Shown here: piece after piece, positions 43,479-52,908 of the stretch | Position numbering within the stretch: the stretch's first letter is position 1 | Layout: each line of letters opens with the position of its first letter | Position numbers and translations under genes: made by a program | From: Candidatus Melainabacteria bacterium | Lineage (GTDB): Bacteria; Cyanobacteriota; Vampirovibrionia; Obscuribacterales; Obscuribacteraceae | Assembly: GCA_017307165.1 (NCBI GenBank) | Contig: JAFKGK010000003.1 | Coordinates: 620,001 to 684,000 of the forward strand | Reading direction: 5' to 3' | Length of the DNA: 64,000 nucleotides | Notes under the pieces: generated by a model | What the model saw: only the letters and a program-made list of their open reading frames with translations | The model's database searches: none | What the model was told of the DNA's origin: nothing

Positions 43479-44423
43479 CTACCTGACTTGTTCCGCCATC
43501 CAGGCACCACCGCCATTGGTCTGACCCTGTAAACGCGGGCCCTGGTATTCGGCATCATTTATATTGGCTACAGTGCCTCTAAACTCCAGGCTGCGTTCAG
43601 GCTTTGCCTTGCCTTTCTTTGAGGCTTTAACTGCATTGTATTTGAGCCACAATTTGATATCAGGAAACTTGTAATTGCCAGAAACTGTGAAGGTCTCCTT
43701 GGAGCCCTTATCTATACCATGGCCTGTGATCTTGGTATTGTCTTGCTCCATATAGAGTGTCGACTTGATGGTCTTAAAGTCATACTCATAGCCCATGTCA
43801 TATCGACCAGACAAGTGCGGGGCCTTTCCACTGGGCACTGCTTGCGTTACAGGTCCTGCGTCTTGCGGTGGCGGCGTCGGAGATTGGCCCGCACTCGCTG
43901 CCGGAGCTGGACCAAAGCCCTCTTTTTGGGCATCCCATCTACCACTAATCGGCTTGCCGCCCTTTGTGAGCTCGTAAGTGCCGGACATGTAAGGGCCGGT
44001 GTATTCGGCGGCGCTCATCATCTGAAAATTGCCCTGGTAGATGATAGGCGGGAGATTGGGGTTTTCGTTGACATGATAGCGCTTGTGAAAGAGTATCGAA
44101 TTGCCGGTAATCAAGCCCGAATCAATGACGAAGGCTTGTTGGTTGTGATCGTCGACGCCTGTGCCCGAAAAACCGCTGCCGTTTTGCGTCAGTTTGATAT
44201 GACAGCTCATGGGCTGGCCATTGTACTCATAGCTGATCTGCCACGCTCCATCGAGGTTGGCAGCAGTGCTATTGGCTCCCGGCGCTGCGGTCTGCTGGGG
44301 CGCGCCCTTGCCTCCATCCAGTTTGATGCTCTGGCAGCCAGTCAGGCTCAATGAGCTTGCGGTCATTAGCAGAGCGGCTGCCAGGGAGAAATAGCGTTTG
44401 TTTATGCTTGTTAGATTGGCCAT
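43479..44423 (-). CDS. Lipoprotein with two repeated beta domains, unknown
   Basis: 314 aa. Signal peptide ending in the lipobox LTGC, so lipid-anchored. Two similar domains, at about 60-165 and 205-310, each with the pattern (D/G)..(W/R)..(S/G)YEY....M....L.Q....ITG.G (compare LDGAWQISYEYNGQP and LSGRYDMGYEYDFKT); a Pro/Ala linker separates them. ATG 44423 is preferred to an upstream TTG. Convergent with kbl. Function unknown. Confidence 0.75.
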   Translation of the reverse strand: MANLTSINKRYFSLAAALLMTASSLSLTGCQSIKLDGGKGAPQQTAAPGANSTAANLDGAWQISYEYNGQPMSCHIKLTQNGSGFSGTGVDDHNQQAFVIDSGLITGNSILFHKRYHVNENPNLPPIIYQGNFQMMSAAEYTGPYMSGTYELTKGGKPISGRWDAQKEGFGPAPAASAGQSPTPPPQDAGPVTQAVPSGKAPHLSGRYDMGYEYDFKTIKSTLYMEQDNTKITGHGIDKGSKETFTVSGNYKFPDIKLWLKYNAVKASKKGKAKPERSLEFRGTVANINDAEYQGPRLQGQTNGGGAWMAEQVR

Positions 44424-44818
44424 GTTTTTGTCGATCTTTAGTCTGGTAAGCAAAGTGAAGACTCTTATATGTTACCGGCTTTAGTAGGGATAGCAAATAC
44501 ACATCCGCAAGATTTGCAGACTTTTGACTTTTTTATTGGTAGATGAGAGGGGGCTGGATCGACGCAAAATCCCTCAGGCTAAGGCATCTGGGTTTGACTC
44601 AAGCCTAATGAGGGTAAGAAATTTTGGTGTAGCCTGGTTAAATTTTGACAGTTATCAAAAGAAACCATGGGAAAAATACGTAGTTTCTCGTTGACAAGGG
44701 TATGGGTGGGATCGAGAATGGTGTTGAGTGTCCATAGCTTCAATGCTTTGAGCACTTTTTACTAATTTGACCAACCTTATTATTTGCGTTTCACATAAGC
44801 CACTCACAATCGCACCCA
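44424..44818. other. 395-base intergenic region between divergent genes
   Basis: No gene seen. It contains one sizeable inverted repeat (44571-44614: CCCTCAGGCT with AGCCT-AAT-GAGGG, one bulge) in the middle. No T-run follows. It could be part of a 5' leader for the 752-aa protein gene or a transcription-factor site. Confidence 0.5.
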
Positions 44819-47077
44819 ATGACTGAAGTAGCAAAGCCAAAAGACGAAGCAAAGGACAAGTCGCCTGAGAAAAAGGGCGAGGGCACTGCTGCGTCCGAAA
44901 ATGATAAGGCAAGTCATAAGGCTTTAGACGATGCGCATGGCAAGCCGCCTGGGGCAAAGGTGGAGGCCAAGTCTGACGATAAGGCCAGCGACACAAAACA
45001 TGATGCTGCCGGCGAGAAAAAGCCCGAGGACAAATCACTAGACAAGTCAGGAGATAAACCTGGTGACAAAAAGCCGGGCGACAAGGCTAATGAAAAAGCT
45101 GGCGAAGATGGCGACTCATTTACTTCGTATTGGCTCAAAAACTCCATGTTGGCTTATCAAAAGTCGACTGATGAGTTTCGCAAGTTATTTGGCTGGGATG
45201 ATAAGCCAAAAGAGTCTGATGCCAAATCTCTCGATTTTTCACCCCAAATCTATGGCGGGAGCGTCGAAACCAAACCTACTGTTCTCGACCAGCTCAAAGC
45301 GATGGATAAACCGGCAGATGCCGCAAAACCCGCAGAACCTGCTAGCTCATCATATGATTGGAGTTGGACCAATATAGCCAAGACAGTTGGTGATACCGCT
45401 AGCTCGATTAGTGATTCGATCAGCAAGACTACCAGCTCGATTGTTGATTCGATTTTTGCAAAGGCCGGTGATCCTCTACGTGCGGCGCTCGATGGCTCAA
45501 TCGAAAAGGACCTAGGCAATTCTGGCTCGGTCAGAGTGGCTACGGAAGCCGAAAAAACTGCCGCGCTGTGTAGTTGGCAAAATGATCGCAAAGAAATCAA
45601 ATCAATCATGCAAGATGGAAGTACCTTCAAGTCAGAGCAAGGCAATGAAATGAAGTTTGGCAATGATGGAAGTTTTGTCTTCAAAAACAAGGATTATTTG
45701 GGCTTCGGCGATGCAGACGGTACTCAGCGGTTATACGATAAGGTCAATGATGCAGCTTACACCATGAATCCCGATAAAACCATCACCAAGTACGATAGAA
45801 AGACTAACGAAATGGTCTTTATCGATCCAAAGAGCGAGCAGGCTAGAGTGCTGGGCGATGTATTTAATACTTATACAGAAGGCAAGACCAATCTAGCCAC
45901 CGTGATGAACAATGGCCGAGTAGACCACATGAAGGTCGGGGAAAGTTTGAGAGTCGGTGACGCTCAGATCCTTGCTTTATCGGAAACTGTTAGGGCGTGG
46001 ACTGACGATAAAGACCCCAACAAAGTTATGATGAAAGACCTTAGGTCAGGCTACGAAGTGGCTGCCGACCTCAAGGCCGATAAAGTCAGAGTGACTGGAC
46101 CGGATGGACGCAGTAAGGAAATGACTGTAGCCGAGTTTAACAAAAATTGGTCAGAGCGCCATATGTTTGCCAAGTCTTCACTAGACCGCGCTCGGAACCG
46201 TCTCAATTTTGAGTATGAGCACGAAGGGCCTGATGGGAAACGTAACCATTGTAAGGGGTTCTTTGGTCGTAATCGCGAAAACAATGGCAATATTCTCGAA
46301 GGTTCTGTTTTAGACCAAAACGGCAAAGTTACTAAGACCGTTGTTAATGAAACGCGCAATGATCTTATATCTACAACTGTGACCAAAGACGCAAATGGAA
46401 ATGTTTTGGGAAGCAATACTATCAATCCCAACGATGGAGAACATTTCTATCAAGCGAAAGATGCAGATGGAAAGATCATCGACAACTACAATATTGATAC
46501 CAATACCTTCCAAAATTATGATCAGGGATGGTCTCTGAGTTCAGATGGTATGAGCTTCGAAGATGGCAATGTCTACATGTCAACCGATGGCACGGTCACC
46601 TCTGGCGGCAAGGTCATTCACGATAGTTCGGCTGCTACTTATCAGACTTCCAATACCATGGCTGCTCAGGCATCTGCCGCGGCTAGTCAGGCTCAGTCGA
46701 TCGTGGATTCTGTCATGGGCAATCCGGCAATGCTCAATGGTTCTCACCTGAGCATTTTGCACAACGCACATGCACTCTGTTCGACTGCACTCGGGGTATC
46801 TATCGCTGCCGGCAATGGTGCCGGCGTAATGAGCTCGCTATCGAGCATGGGAGCAATCGAAGGCCAAATGAGTCGGGTCGGACAGGCTATGACAGTAAGA
46901 GAATCTCTCTATAGTCAGGGTGTTGTGTCCAACGAAGGGCTGATAAATCAATGCATGCGCAATGTCGATAATGGAGGCAATATAGCTAAAGTTGTCGAAG
47001 ATGCGGTATATAACGATCAGCCATGGCGCGCGCCAGATTATCTGTCAAACATGATGGCTAAAAAGATGGCTTCCTAA
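44819..47077 (+). CDS. Large cytosolic-looking protein of unknown function
   Basis: 752 aa, no signal peptide. Residues 1-100 are lysine/aspartate-rich and disordered with DKxGDK repeats. Residues 160-225 are Ser-rich amphipathic helix (SSISDSISKTTSSIVDSI). The middle (about 245-640) is a string of beta motifs with DGS/DGT/NGK turns (MQDGSTFKSEQGNEMKFGNDGSFVF), reminiscent of rhs/YD-like or filament proteins but without an exact family match. The C-terminal 120 residues are Ala/Ser-rich helix. A small Sm-like gene follows 19 bases on. Confidence 0.7.
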   Translation: MTEVAKPKDEAKDKSPEKKGEGTAASENDKASHKALDDAHGKPPGAKVEAKSDDKASDTKHDAAGEKKPEDKSLDKSGDKPGDKKPGDKANEKAGEDGDSFTSYWLKNSMLAYQKSTDEFRKLFGWDDKPKESDAKSLDFSPQIYGGSVETKPTVLDQLKAMDKPADAAKPAEPASSSYDWSWTNIAKTVGDTASSISDSISKTTSSIVDSIFAKAGDPLRAALDGSIEKDLGNSGSVRVATEAEKTAALCSWQNDRKEIKSIMQDGSTFKSEQGNEMKFGNDGSFVFKNKDYLGFGDADGTQRLYDKVNDAAYTMNPDKTITKYDRKTNEMVFIDPKSEQARVLGDVFNTYTEGKTNLATVMNNGRVDHMKVGESLRVGDAQILALSETVRAWTDDKDPNKVMMKDLRSGYEVAADLKADKVRVTGPDGRSKEMTVAEFNKNWSERHMFAKSSLDRARNRLNFEYEHEGPDGKRNHCKGFFGRNRENNGNILEGSVLDQNGKVTKTVVNETRNDLISTTVTKDANGNVLGSNTINPNDGEHFYQAKDADGKIIDNYNIDTNTFQNYDQGWSLSSDGMSFEDGNVYMSTDGTVTSGGKVIHDSSAATYQTSNTMAAQASAAASQAQSIVDSVMGNPAMLNGSHLSILHNAHALCSTALGVSIAAGNGAGVMSSLSSMGAIEGQMSRVGQAMTVRESLYSQGVVSNEGLINQCMRNVDNGGNIAKVVEDAVYNDQPWRAPDYLSNMMAKKMAS

Positions 47078-47096
47078 CTGACGGAAAGAGAGTTTT

Positions 47097-47327
47097 ATGG
47101 CTATCCCGATGAATACCCAGGTCATGGTGCTATTGATGAGCGGTGAGCAAGTCGATGGAGAAGTGGCCATGGCAGATCAGGTTACTTATCTTGCGCTCAG
47201 GCGGGATAATGAAACGCTTTATCTACCTTGGACAGCAATCAAATGCGTCAGGGGACCCGCCTTGCCAAAGTCCCAGGTCGGCGCATCCTTTGCTCAGCAG
47301 AGATTTAATCAGCAACCGCCGACATGA
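47097..47327 (+). CDS. Small Sm/Hfq-like-fold protein
   Basis: 76 aa. The strand pattern VMVLLMSGEQVDGEVAMADQVTYLAL then LYLPWTAIKCVRG matches the Sm-type barrel (V.V.L..G....G.V...D...L.L..........IPW.AI..V). The Gln/Pro-rich tail is disordered. AAAGAGAG precedes the ATG. It is not a canonical Hfq (no KH motif). It may bind RNA or be a small beta-barrel of other use; family unproven. Confidence 0.6.
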   Translation: MAIPMNTQVMVLLMSGEQVDGEVAMADQVTYLALRRDNETLYLPWTAIKCVRGPALPKSQVGASFAQQRFNQQPPT

Positions 47328-47348
47328 TGCTTTGCAATCTTGATAGCC

Positions 47349-47882
47349 TTAGATCTCCCAGCGGTCTCTCAGGCTGTTGGCTTCCATCCATTGCCTGATT
47401 CTGATCAGGGCTCGGCCGTGGCGAAAGGCTTCCAGCTCTTTTATTTTTTCGGGGTTTTCGCTCAGGATTTTTTTAAAGGCTTCTAGTGGATGTGGGCTCT
47501 CAAAAGCCATATCAAGTATGTTTTTGATTTTGGCATTATCGATGTCGCGTTGGAAGTCGCGCAGATCTTCTCTTAGCTGCTTAGGGTCGGGTTTAGGCAG
47601 ATAGAGGTAGCGATATTTGTGCCTTTCGATCTCATCAGTCAAATCTCGCAATTCTAAAAGATTGCGATTGACCATTTTGATGCCACCACTATTAGTATCA
47701 AAATAATAATTGTTGTCCGGATGCGTATCCTGCCAGGCAAAGACTAGAGCGTTGAGATCAAATCCCGCATCTGCTGCATCCGCTTGATCCAGATCATCAT
47801 CATCATCATCATCATCATAATCATCTTCGTCATCGTCAAAGTCGGAGTCAGGCGAAAAATTTTGATACTTATCTTGTGTCAT
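47349..47882 (-). CDS. UPF0158 family protein with acidic N-terminus
   Basis: 177 aa from ATG 47882; the frame is open further up but overlaps the preceding gene. Residues 10-45 are almost all Asp/Glu, encoded by ATC/CAT triplet repeats (47786-47835). The rest fits UPF0158: DLNALVFAWQDTHPDNNYYFDTNSG, RYLYLPKP, DFQRDIDNAK, and LEAFRHGRALIRIRQWMEAN. Biochemical role unknown. Ten bases after the membrane gene, third in the caspase-TPR operon. Confidence 0.85.
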   Translation of the reverse strand: MTQDKYQNFSPDSDFDDDEDDYDDDDDDDDLDQADAADAGFDLNALVFAWQDTHPDNNYYFDTNSGGIKMVNRNLLELRDLTDEIERHKYRYLYLPKPDPKQLREDLRDFQRDIDNAKIKNILDMAFESPHPLEAFKKILSENPEKIKELEAFRHGRALIRIRQWMEANSLRDRWEI

Positions 47883-47892
47883 ATTGCTCTCA

Positions 47893-50364
47893 TCATTTTG
47901 TGACCCTAACCAAATAACTATTGCTGCTGGTGCCGATCTGCACATTATTATCGTCCAGATATCTCGCAGTGACGCTAAAATTGCCGCTCGACTCGCCTGG
48001 CAATAGATTAAAGTCTCTAGCCTGCAACAAACAGCCATTTTGTCCAGGCTTGAGGGCAATGTTATTTGCCGCCAGATTGTGATATGAGCCCTCTGGATAT
48101 AAGCCATCGGATTTTGTAGGTAAATTCATGGGACTGATCTCCAGTACAAAATGTCCTTTAGGACTTGTATTTGTACTGGTATCGCTACTGGTTGCGATTG
48201 TCGCCTTGGCTGCGATCATATTGTTGTCAGGTCCATCATGCAGGTAGAGGCAACCTGGCTTGGAGGCACTGATATCGCGGTCAAATTTTTGCATCTGGCA
48301 ATCTAGATTGATCTTGGCCGCGCATGTATCATCCGGGTGCTCTTTGCCGATCCAGCCTACCTCACGTATAAACACTCGAGATCCTGCAGGAAAGCCAAAC
48401 ATGATGCGACTTGGATAGCCGTTGGTGCTAAAGGCATTGTTGATCGTGGAGAATCGATATCGATGATAATGTCCGTCGGAAACAACGGCACTACAAGATG
48501 CGTAGCGGTCGCGATGCTCCCAATCAGTTTGCCAATTGGTCAACCAATGCAAATCGACTTTGGGTTCTTTTTCCCCTTCTTGAGGCTGGCCTCCGTCGAT
48601 TTTGGCCTCGATATAAATTGCATCGGTGGCTAGTGGGTCCAGGCCCCAACACTCGAGCGGGATACCCAGTCCGCCTTGATTATTGCTTTCCATTACCAGG
48701 CACTTTTGAATGGCATCTACTTTGATGGCATCTTTATAGTAGGCCAGAGGCGGATTGAGCTTGTCTAGCAAGCCCACCAGATCGAGTTTTGAGGCAAAAC
48801 TGCTATTGGGCGGCGGGGCAAAATCAATGCGTATCAAGCCACCAAAATTTTTTTCATAATGCAGACTGATCTGCTTGTTTGATTGTGACTCTCGCACATA
48901 ATTTCTGTAGGCCTCTGGAGGCAGATCATAATTTGCAATAGTGGCTTCTGATTTTTTGCCTTTCTGCCTTATCTCCAGCACATAGAGATTGAAAGGGGAA
49001 ATGATGGGCGCAACGGCAAGAGTTTGCGGCAGATCCCTCACAATCACATGAGATGATCTCTCGCGGCTGGCTACCATCGCTGCTGATTGTGCAATGGTCT
49101 GCCAGGTCTTGGCGTTTGCCTTGTACGACATGGCATTTGTGTAAGTCAGCATGGATTGTAGGACCAGGAGGGAGGCCGCCAGCATTGCTGCAATCCCGCC
49201 TTTGATACTAAAGGCTAGTTTGCTTTGATTTTGCGCCGCCGGCATAGCTCCTAGAGCTGCGCCAAATAGCAAGGCCGGTCCAATCAGGGCTGGGTAGAGC
49301 CAGCGGGCACCATATAGGGTATCTGTATCGACCTGCATTGGATAGGCACCGCATAATGCAATGATCCAGGCAGCCAAGGCAATACCTGAAAGGACACGGC
49401 CGCGTGGAGAGAGGATCAAACCGGCAATTGCCCACAGCAATATTAGTATGAGATCGATTGCGAGATTGCGATAAATCTTTTTATAGCTGTTTTGATTAGC
49501 GCGCTTGTTGACAGCAAATATGCTTGTTGTGGCATTTTTTGCAAAATTCTCCACCAGATCCATTTGTCTGTGCTGATAAAGAGCAGATTCGATGCCTTTC
49601 TCCGATAACTGGCGCATCAAGGCCGGGGCCTGCAGTGAGGAGGTCTGGACGCTCGCCCAGATCGAGCAGGAAAGGGCCGAGAGGATGATCAGAGCGCACA
49701 TCAGGCGGGTGGATAGATTTGGCGTCGATGTGCTACGGGACAGGGTCAAGAGAAGGCCCAATATCAAGCCGAGTACTGCTGTGTGTGCATTGCAAAATAG
49801 GGAGCAGATGAGCATGATCGCCCCGAGCCAGGCTACCCATACAGGAGCGCGGTCTTTGTAAAAGCTGATCACTAAAGCACCAAGCATCATCATGGCTGTG
49901 CCAAGCATTACTGGCAGCCCGTTTAGGCTGGAGACGGCCTCGTTGGCTAATGGGTTGACGGCATATAGCAGTGCCGTGATGCCACCGTATAGAGAGGCTC
50001 GGCCCAGATCTATCTGTTCCCGATCAATGCGACGACTCTTATGCCGAATCATGAGACACACAATGATCAGATACAAAGCAATCGCGTTAAAAGCATGCAT
50101 GCAAACCGACATGGCCTTGATAAAGCCTGCGCCGGACTTGCTCCCACTGCCTGAGAGAAAGTGCGCGAGAGCGTTGCCCAGGGACAGGTTTAGATCTCGT
50201 GGATCGATGCCCATACCGTAGGCACCAGGTGCGATGGCATGACTCCATGCCGCTAGCAGCGTCTGATCGTCAATTAGAGGTGGGCTACTCAGAGTCGGAC
50301 TATATAAAACGAGTACCAGTATGGCGATAGCTATACTAACGATACTGTGGATCAATAGGTTCAA
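47893..50364 (-). CDS. GT-C-type multi-pass membrane protein (TMTC-like)
   Basis: 823 aa. About eleven helices in residues 1-420, then a 400-residue extracytoplasmic beta-rich region. Between helices 1 and 2 are YSPTLSSPPLIDDQTLLAA and the later YAVNPLANEAVSSLNGLP, which follow the TMTC/mannosyltransferase-like GT-C pattern (acidic pair in loop 1; HP..TEA motif, with N for H here). A lipid-linked sugar or protein O-glycosylation role is possible but unproven, since the family's donor ligands cannot be verified here. Start overlaps the caspase gene by 4 bp. Confidence 0.6.
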   Translation of the reverse strand: MNLLIHSIVSIAIAILVLVLYSPTLSSPPLIDDQTLLAAWSHAIAPGAYGMGIDPRDLNLSLGNALAHFLSGSGSKSGAGFIKAMSVCMHAFNAIALYLIIVCLMIRHKSRRIDREQIDLGRASLYGGITALLYAVNPLANEAVSSLNGLPVMLGTAMMMLGALVISFYKDRAPVWVAWLGAIMLICSLFCNAHTAVLGLILGLLLTLSRSTSTPNLSTRLMCALIILSALSCSIWASVQTSSLQAPALMRQLSEKGIESALYQHRQMDLVENFAKNATTSIFAVNKRANQNSYKKIYRNLAIDLILILLWAIAGLILSPRGRVLSGIALAAWIIALCGAYPMQVDTDTLYGARWLYPALIGPALLFGAALGAMPAAQNQSKLAFSIKGGIAAMLAASLLVLQSMLTYTNAMSYKANAKTWQTIAQSAAMVASRERSSHVIVRDLPQTLAVAPIISPFNLYVLEIRQKGKKSEATIANYDLPPEAYRNYVRESQSNKQISLHYEKNFGGLIRIDFAPPPNSSFASKLDLVGLLDKLNPPLAYYKDAIKVDAIQKCLVMESNNQGGLGIPLECWGLDPLATDAIYIEAKIDGGQPQEGEKEPKVDLHWLTNWQTDWEHRDRYASCSAVVSDGHYHRYRFSTINNAFSTNGYPSRIMFGFPAGSRVFIREVGWIGKEHPDDTCAAKINLDCQMQKFDRDISASKPGCLYLHDGPDNNMIAAKATIATSSDTSTNTSPKGHFVLEISPMNLPTKSDGLYPEGSYHNLAANNIALKPGQNGCLLQARDFNLLPGESSGNFSVTARYLDDNNVQIGTSSNSYLVRVTK

Positions 50365-52844
50365 CGTACAAATCTCTCGTAAGCTGATTTGATCTGTTTG
50401 TCATCAGGCTTTTGCTGATATGCGCATTTGAGCTCTTCTTCTCCTGACTTGCGCTGACCGAGTTTTTCGATCAAAAGCATACCGAGATAATAGTGTGCGT
50501 CAGTATCTTGAAAATTGACCTGGGATGCTTTGCGCAATAAAGCCTCCGCAGGCTTGTACTGCTTAAACTCATTGGCCATCAGATGACCTAATTCTGTTGT
50601 ATAGGACGACACATCTGGTGCTTTTTCGGCAGCCTGCTCAAGATATTTTTTTGCTTCGTCTTTGTTCTTGTAATAGTTCCATGTGAGCATACCCAGATTA
50701 AAAGATGCCAGAGCATTATTGCTGTCCTTGCTTAAGGCCTGCATATAGGCCTGTTTTGCATCGTTTGGCTTGCCTGCCTTTTCAAAGACTTCGCCTAGCC
50801 GCTCATAGGACAGAGAGAGGTCAGGCTTGATGGCGATGGCGGCTTTGATCGAGGTCTCTGCTTGAGCATAGTTTTTAAACAGTAGTTCTTGCACTCGGGC
50901 GATGCCGAGGTGAGCATAAGGATTGCGAGGATTGATCCTTAACGCCTTTTTGTACTGTTTGTCGGCTTCGTCAAATACTTTGCGCTTGGACACTAAAAGG
51001 TCGCCTAGAGCTACCATGCACTCGTCTAGACTGTCATCCAACTCCAAAGCATTGCGGTATTCGCGCTCAGCCTCATCTACACGTCCACGGTGCTGCAGGA
51101 GAAAATTGGCATACAAAAAGTGAGGCGTGCCCTGATCTTTGGCAATTTCTATGCCCTTTTTGAGCTCTCCTTCTGCTTCGTCTAGACGTTTTGCATCTAG
51201 AGCCAGCACGGTTCCCAATTCCGCATGTATCGTGGCATTTTCTGGAGCCAGACGCATAGCAGTTCTGATTTCCTTTTCGGCACCAAGCAGATCTTTTTTG
51301 TCGCGATAAAGGAGGTGTCCCAGAGCCAAATGGGCTTGATAATCATCCGCATCGCTCTCTATTGCTTTCTCAAAGAGTTTTTGTGCTTCTTGGGTTTTTC
51401 CCTGACTATCAAGCAGAGTTCCGAGATTGACCAGGGCTCTGGTATTTAGATTGTTGAGATCCAGAGCCTTTCGATATTCTTGTTCGGCGACATCCACGCG
51501 ATTGAGCTTGTGTTCGTTGATATAGCCGAGCAGGGTACGTGCCATCGAATTGAACGGATCCAAAGCTACTGCCATTTGCACTTGTCTGAGAGCCTCATTG
51601 GCATCGCCCAGGCGATAATATGCCAGTCCGAGTGCTTCTTTGGCTCGACTCGAATCCTTGTCATTCAGCACCGCCTGTCTGGCTGCCGTCATCATTTCTT
51701 GATATCGCCCCTGGCTATCCAGGAGGTGCGCAAGAATGATGTAGCCTTCGATTGTCTGCGGATTGGCCTTGCATGCAGCCTGTATTTCATGGATCGCGTC
51801 CCAGATTTTGTTTTCTTCAAAGAGCTTGTTGCCAGCCTTTATGTGTTCAACATAAGCGGTAAAGTCTAGATTGGCTGCCTTGCTCGAATTGCCGACTGCG
51901 CTTTGAGCCTGTGCTGCTGCCATGGCTTCGTTTGCCACTACTATCGGTGCTGGTCTGTTTATTGTCGGAGTGACGGACAGCAATAAGTTTGGACCGGTAA
52001 CCTTGCCTGCGATCAAGGGAGTTTGTAGCGCTCCCTTATCCTTGAGGACCGCTTGCTGCACCTTGCCGGCCATCGCTGCAAAAGCCTCATCGATAGTTGC
52101 GTTGCCTGACTTTTCTTTGAGAGCATCGATCAGATATTTTGTAAAATAGCTATTGCGGAGATCATCAGATTCCCAGGCTTTTTGATCGGGAGAGCTGCTA
52201 GTGATGACCATCGAGCCTGTGCCTTGAGCAATCGCCTTGCCATCGGCATTGGTGCGATACAAGCCCTTGTCCCCTTTTTCGGCGCCGGCACCGCTGTAGC
52301 AGGTGTCCATCACTAAAAGCAAACGATCGCTGTGTACTCTTTCTTTTATGGTCCTCAACAGTTGTTGCATCTCTATACCAGTGGCAAACAATTTTTTCTT
52401 TTGGGTGTCATGAGCCAAAACATAATTGACGCCATTGATATCAGCGCGACTTGGAGATCCGTGAGTAGAAAGATAAATGACTATGAGGTCATCGGGATTG
52501 GCGGCATGGGGGAGGAATGAATCGCCCAGCGCATCCAAGATGTTGATCTTGGTGGCATCCTTGTCGGTCAATAGACGCACGTGATCCCTGCGAAACTTGC
52601 CTAGATTTGGATCGACCAGATAATCATAAAAATCCTTGGCGTCTTTGGCAGCGTATTTGAGAGTCGGGATGCCCGGGTCGGCAAACTCCCCGATTCCAAT
52701 GACTACAGCCCATTTATCGCCTATAGGCTTGGCCTTGCTGGAGACTGTCGTACTGGCATTACTGACCGGATTGGCTCCGAGAGAGGCCATGGGCCAAAAT
52801 AGCGAGATGAGGCAGAGGCAACCGATTAGATGTTGTTTTTTCAT
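50361..52844 (-). CDS. Exported caspase-like (C14) peptidase with long TPR domain
   Basis: 827 aa. ATG 52844 gives a signal peptide (HLIGCLCLISLFWPMASLGA). The peptidase domain (about 40-320) has WAVVIGIGEF, catalytic H128 in YLSTHGSP and C182 in MDTCYSGA, the clan CD caspase/metacaspase dyad. The frame is open to 52937 but that part has no function. From about 365 to the end are a dozen TPRs (AKEALGLAYYRLGDANEALRQV, AHLALGHLLYRDKKDLLGAEKEI). Export of a caspase-TPR protein is uncommon. First gene of a three-gene operon. Confidence 0.88.
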   Translation of the reverse strand: MKKQHLIGCLCLISLFWPMASLGANPVSNASTTVSSKAKPIGDKWAVVIGIGEFADPGIPTLKYAAKDAKDFYDYLVDPNLGKFRRDHVRLLTDKDATKINILDALGDSFLPHAANPDDLIVIYLSTHGSPSRADINGVNYVLAHDTQKKKLFATGIEMQQLLRTIKERVHSDRLLLVMDTCYSGAGAEKGDKGLYRTNADGKAIAQGTGSMVITSSSPDQKAWESDDLRNSYFTKYLIDALKEKSGNATIDEAFAAMAGKVQQAVLKDKGALQTPLIAGKVTGPNLLLSVTPTINRPAPIVVANEAMAAAQAQSAVGNSSKAANLDFTAYVEHIKAGNKLFEENKIWDAIHEIQAACKANPQTIEGYIILAHLLDSQGRYQEMMTAARQAVLNDKDSSRAKEALGLAYYRLGDANEALRQVQMAVALDPFNSMARTLLGYINEHKLNRVDVAEQEYRKALDLNNLNTRALVNLGTLLDSQGKTQEAQKLFEKAIESDADDYQAHLALGHLLYRDKKDLLGAEKEIRTAMRLAPENATIHAELGTVLALDAKRLDEAEGELKKGIEIAKDQGTPHFLYANFLLQHRGRVDEAEREYRNALELDDSLDECMVALGDLLVSKRKVFDEADKQYKKALRINPRNPYAHLGIARVQELLFKNYAQAETSIKAAIAIKPDLSLSYERLGEVFEKAGKPNDAKQAYMQALSKDSNNALASFNLGMLTWNYYKNKDEAKKYLEQAAEKAPDVSSYTTELGHLMANEFKQYKPAEALLRKASQVNFQDTDAHYYLGMLLIEKLGQRKSGEEELKCAYQQKPDDKQIKSAYERFVR

Positions 52845-52908
52845 GATTGGTCTTGCTTGAGAGAGAGATCTAGATTGTCCCTCAAAGTGCCTTTCAACTG
52901 AGGCAATT

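Noticed and set aside
44571..44614. Intrinsic terminator
   Set aside because: The inverted repeat has a bulge, a 20-base loop and no T-run.
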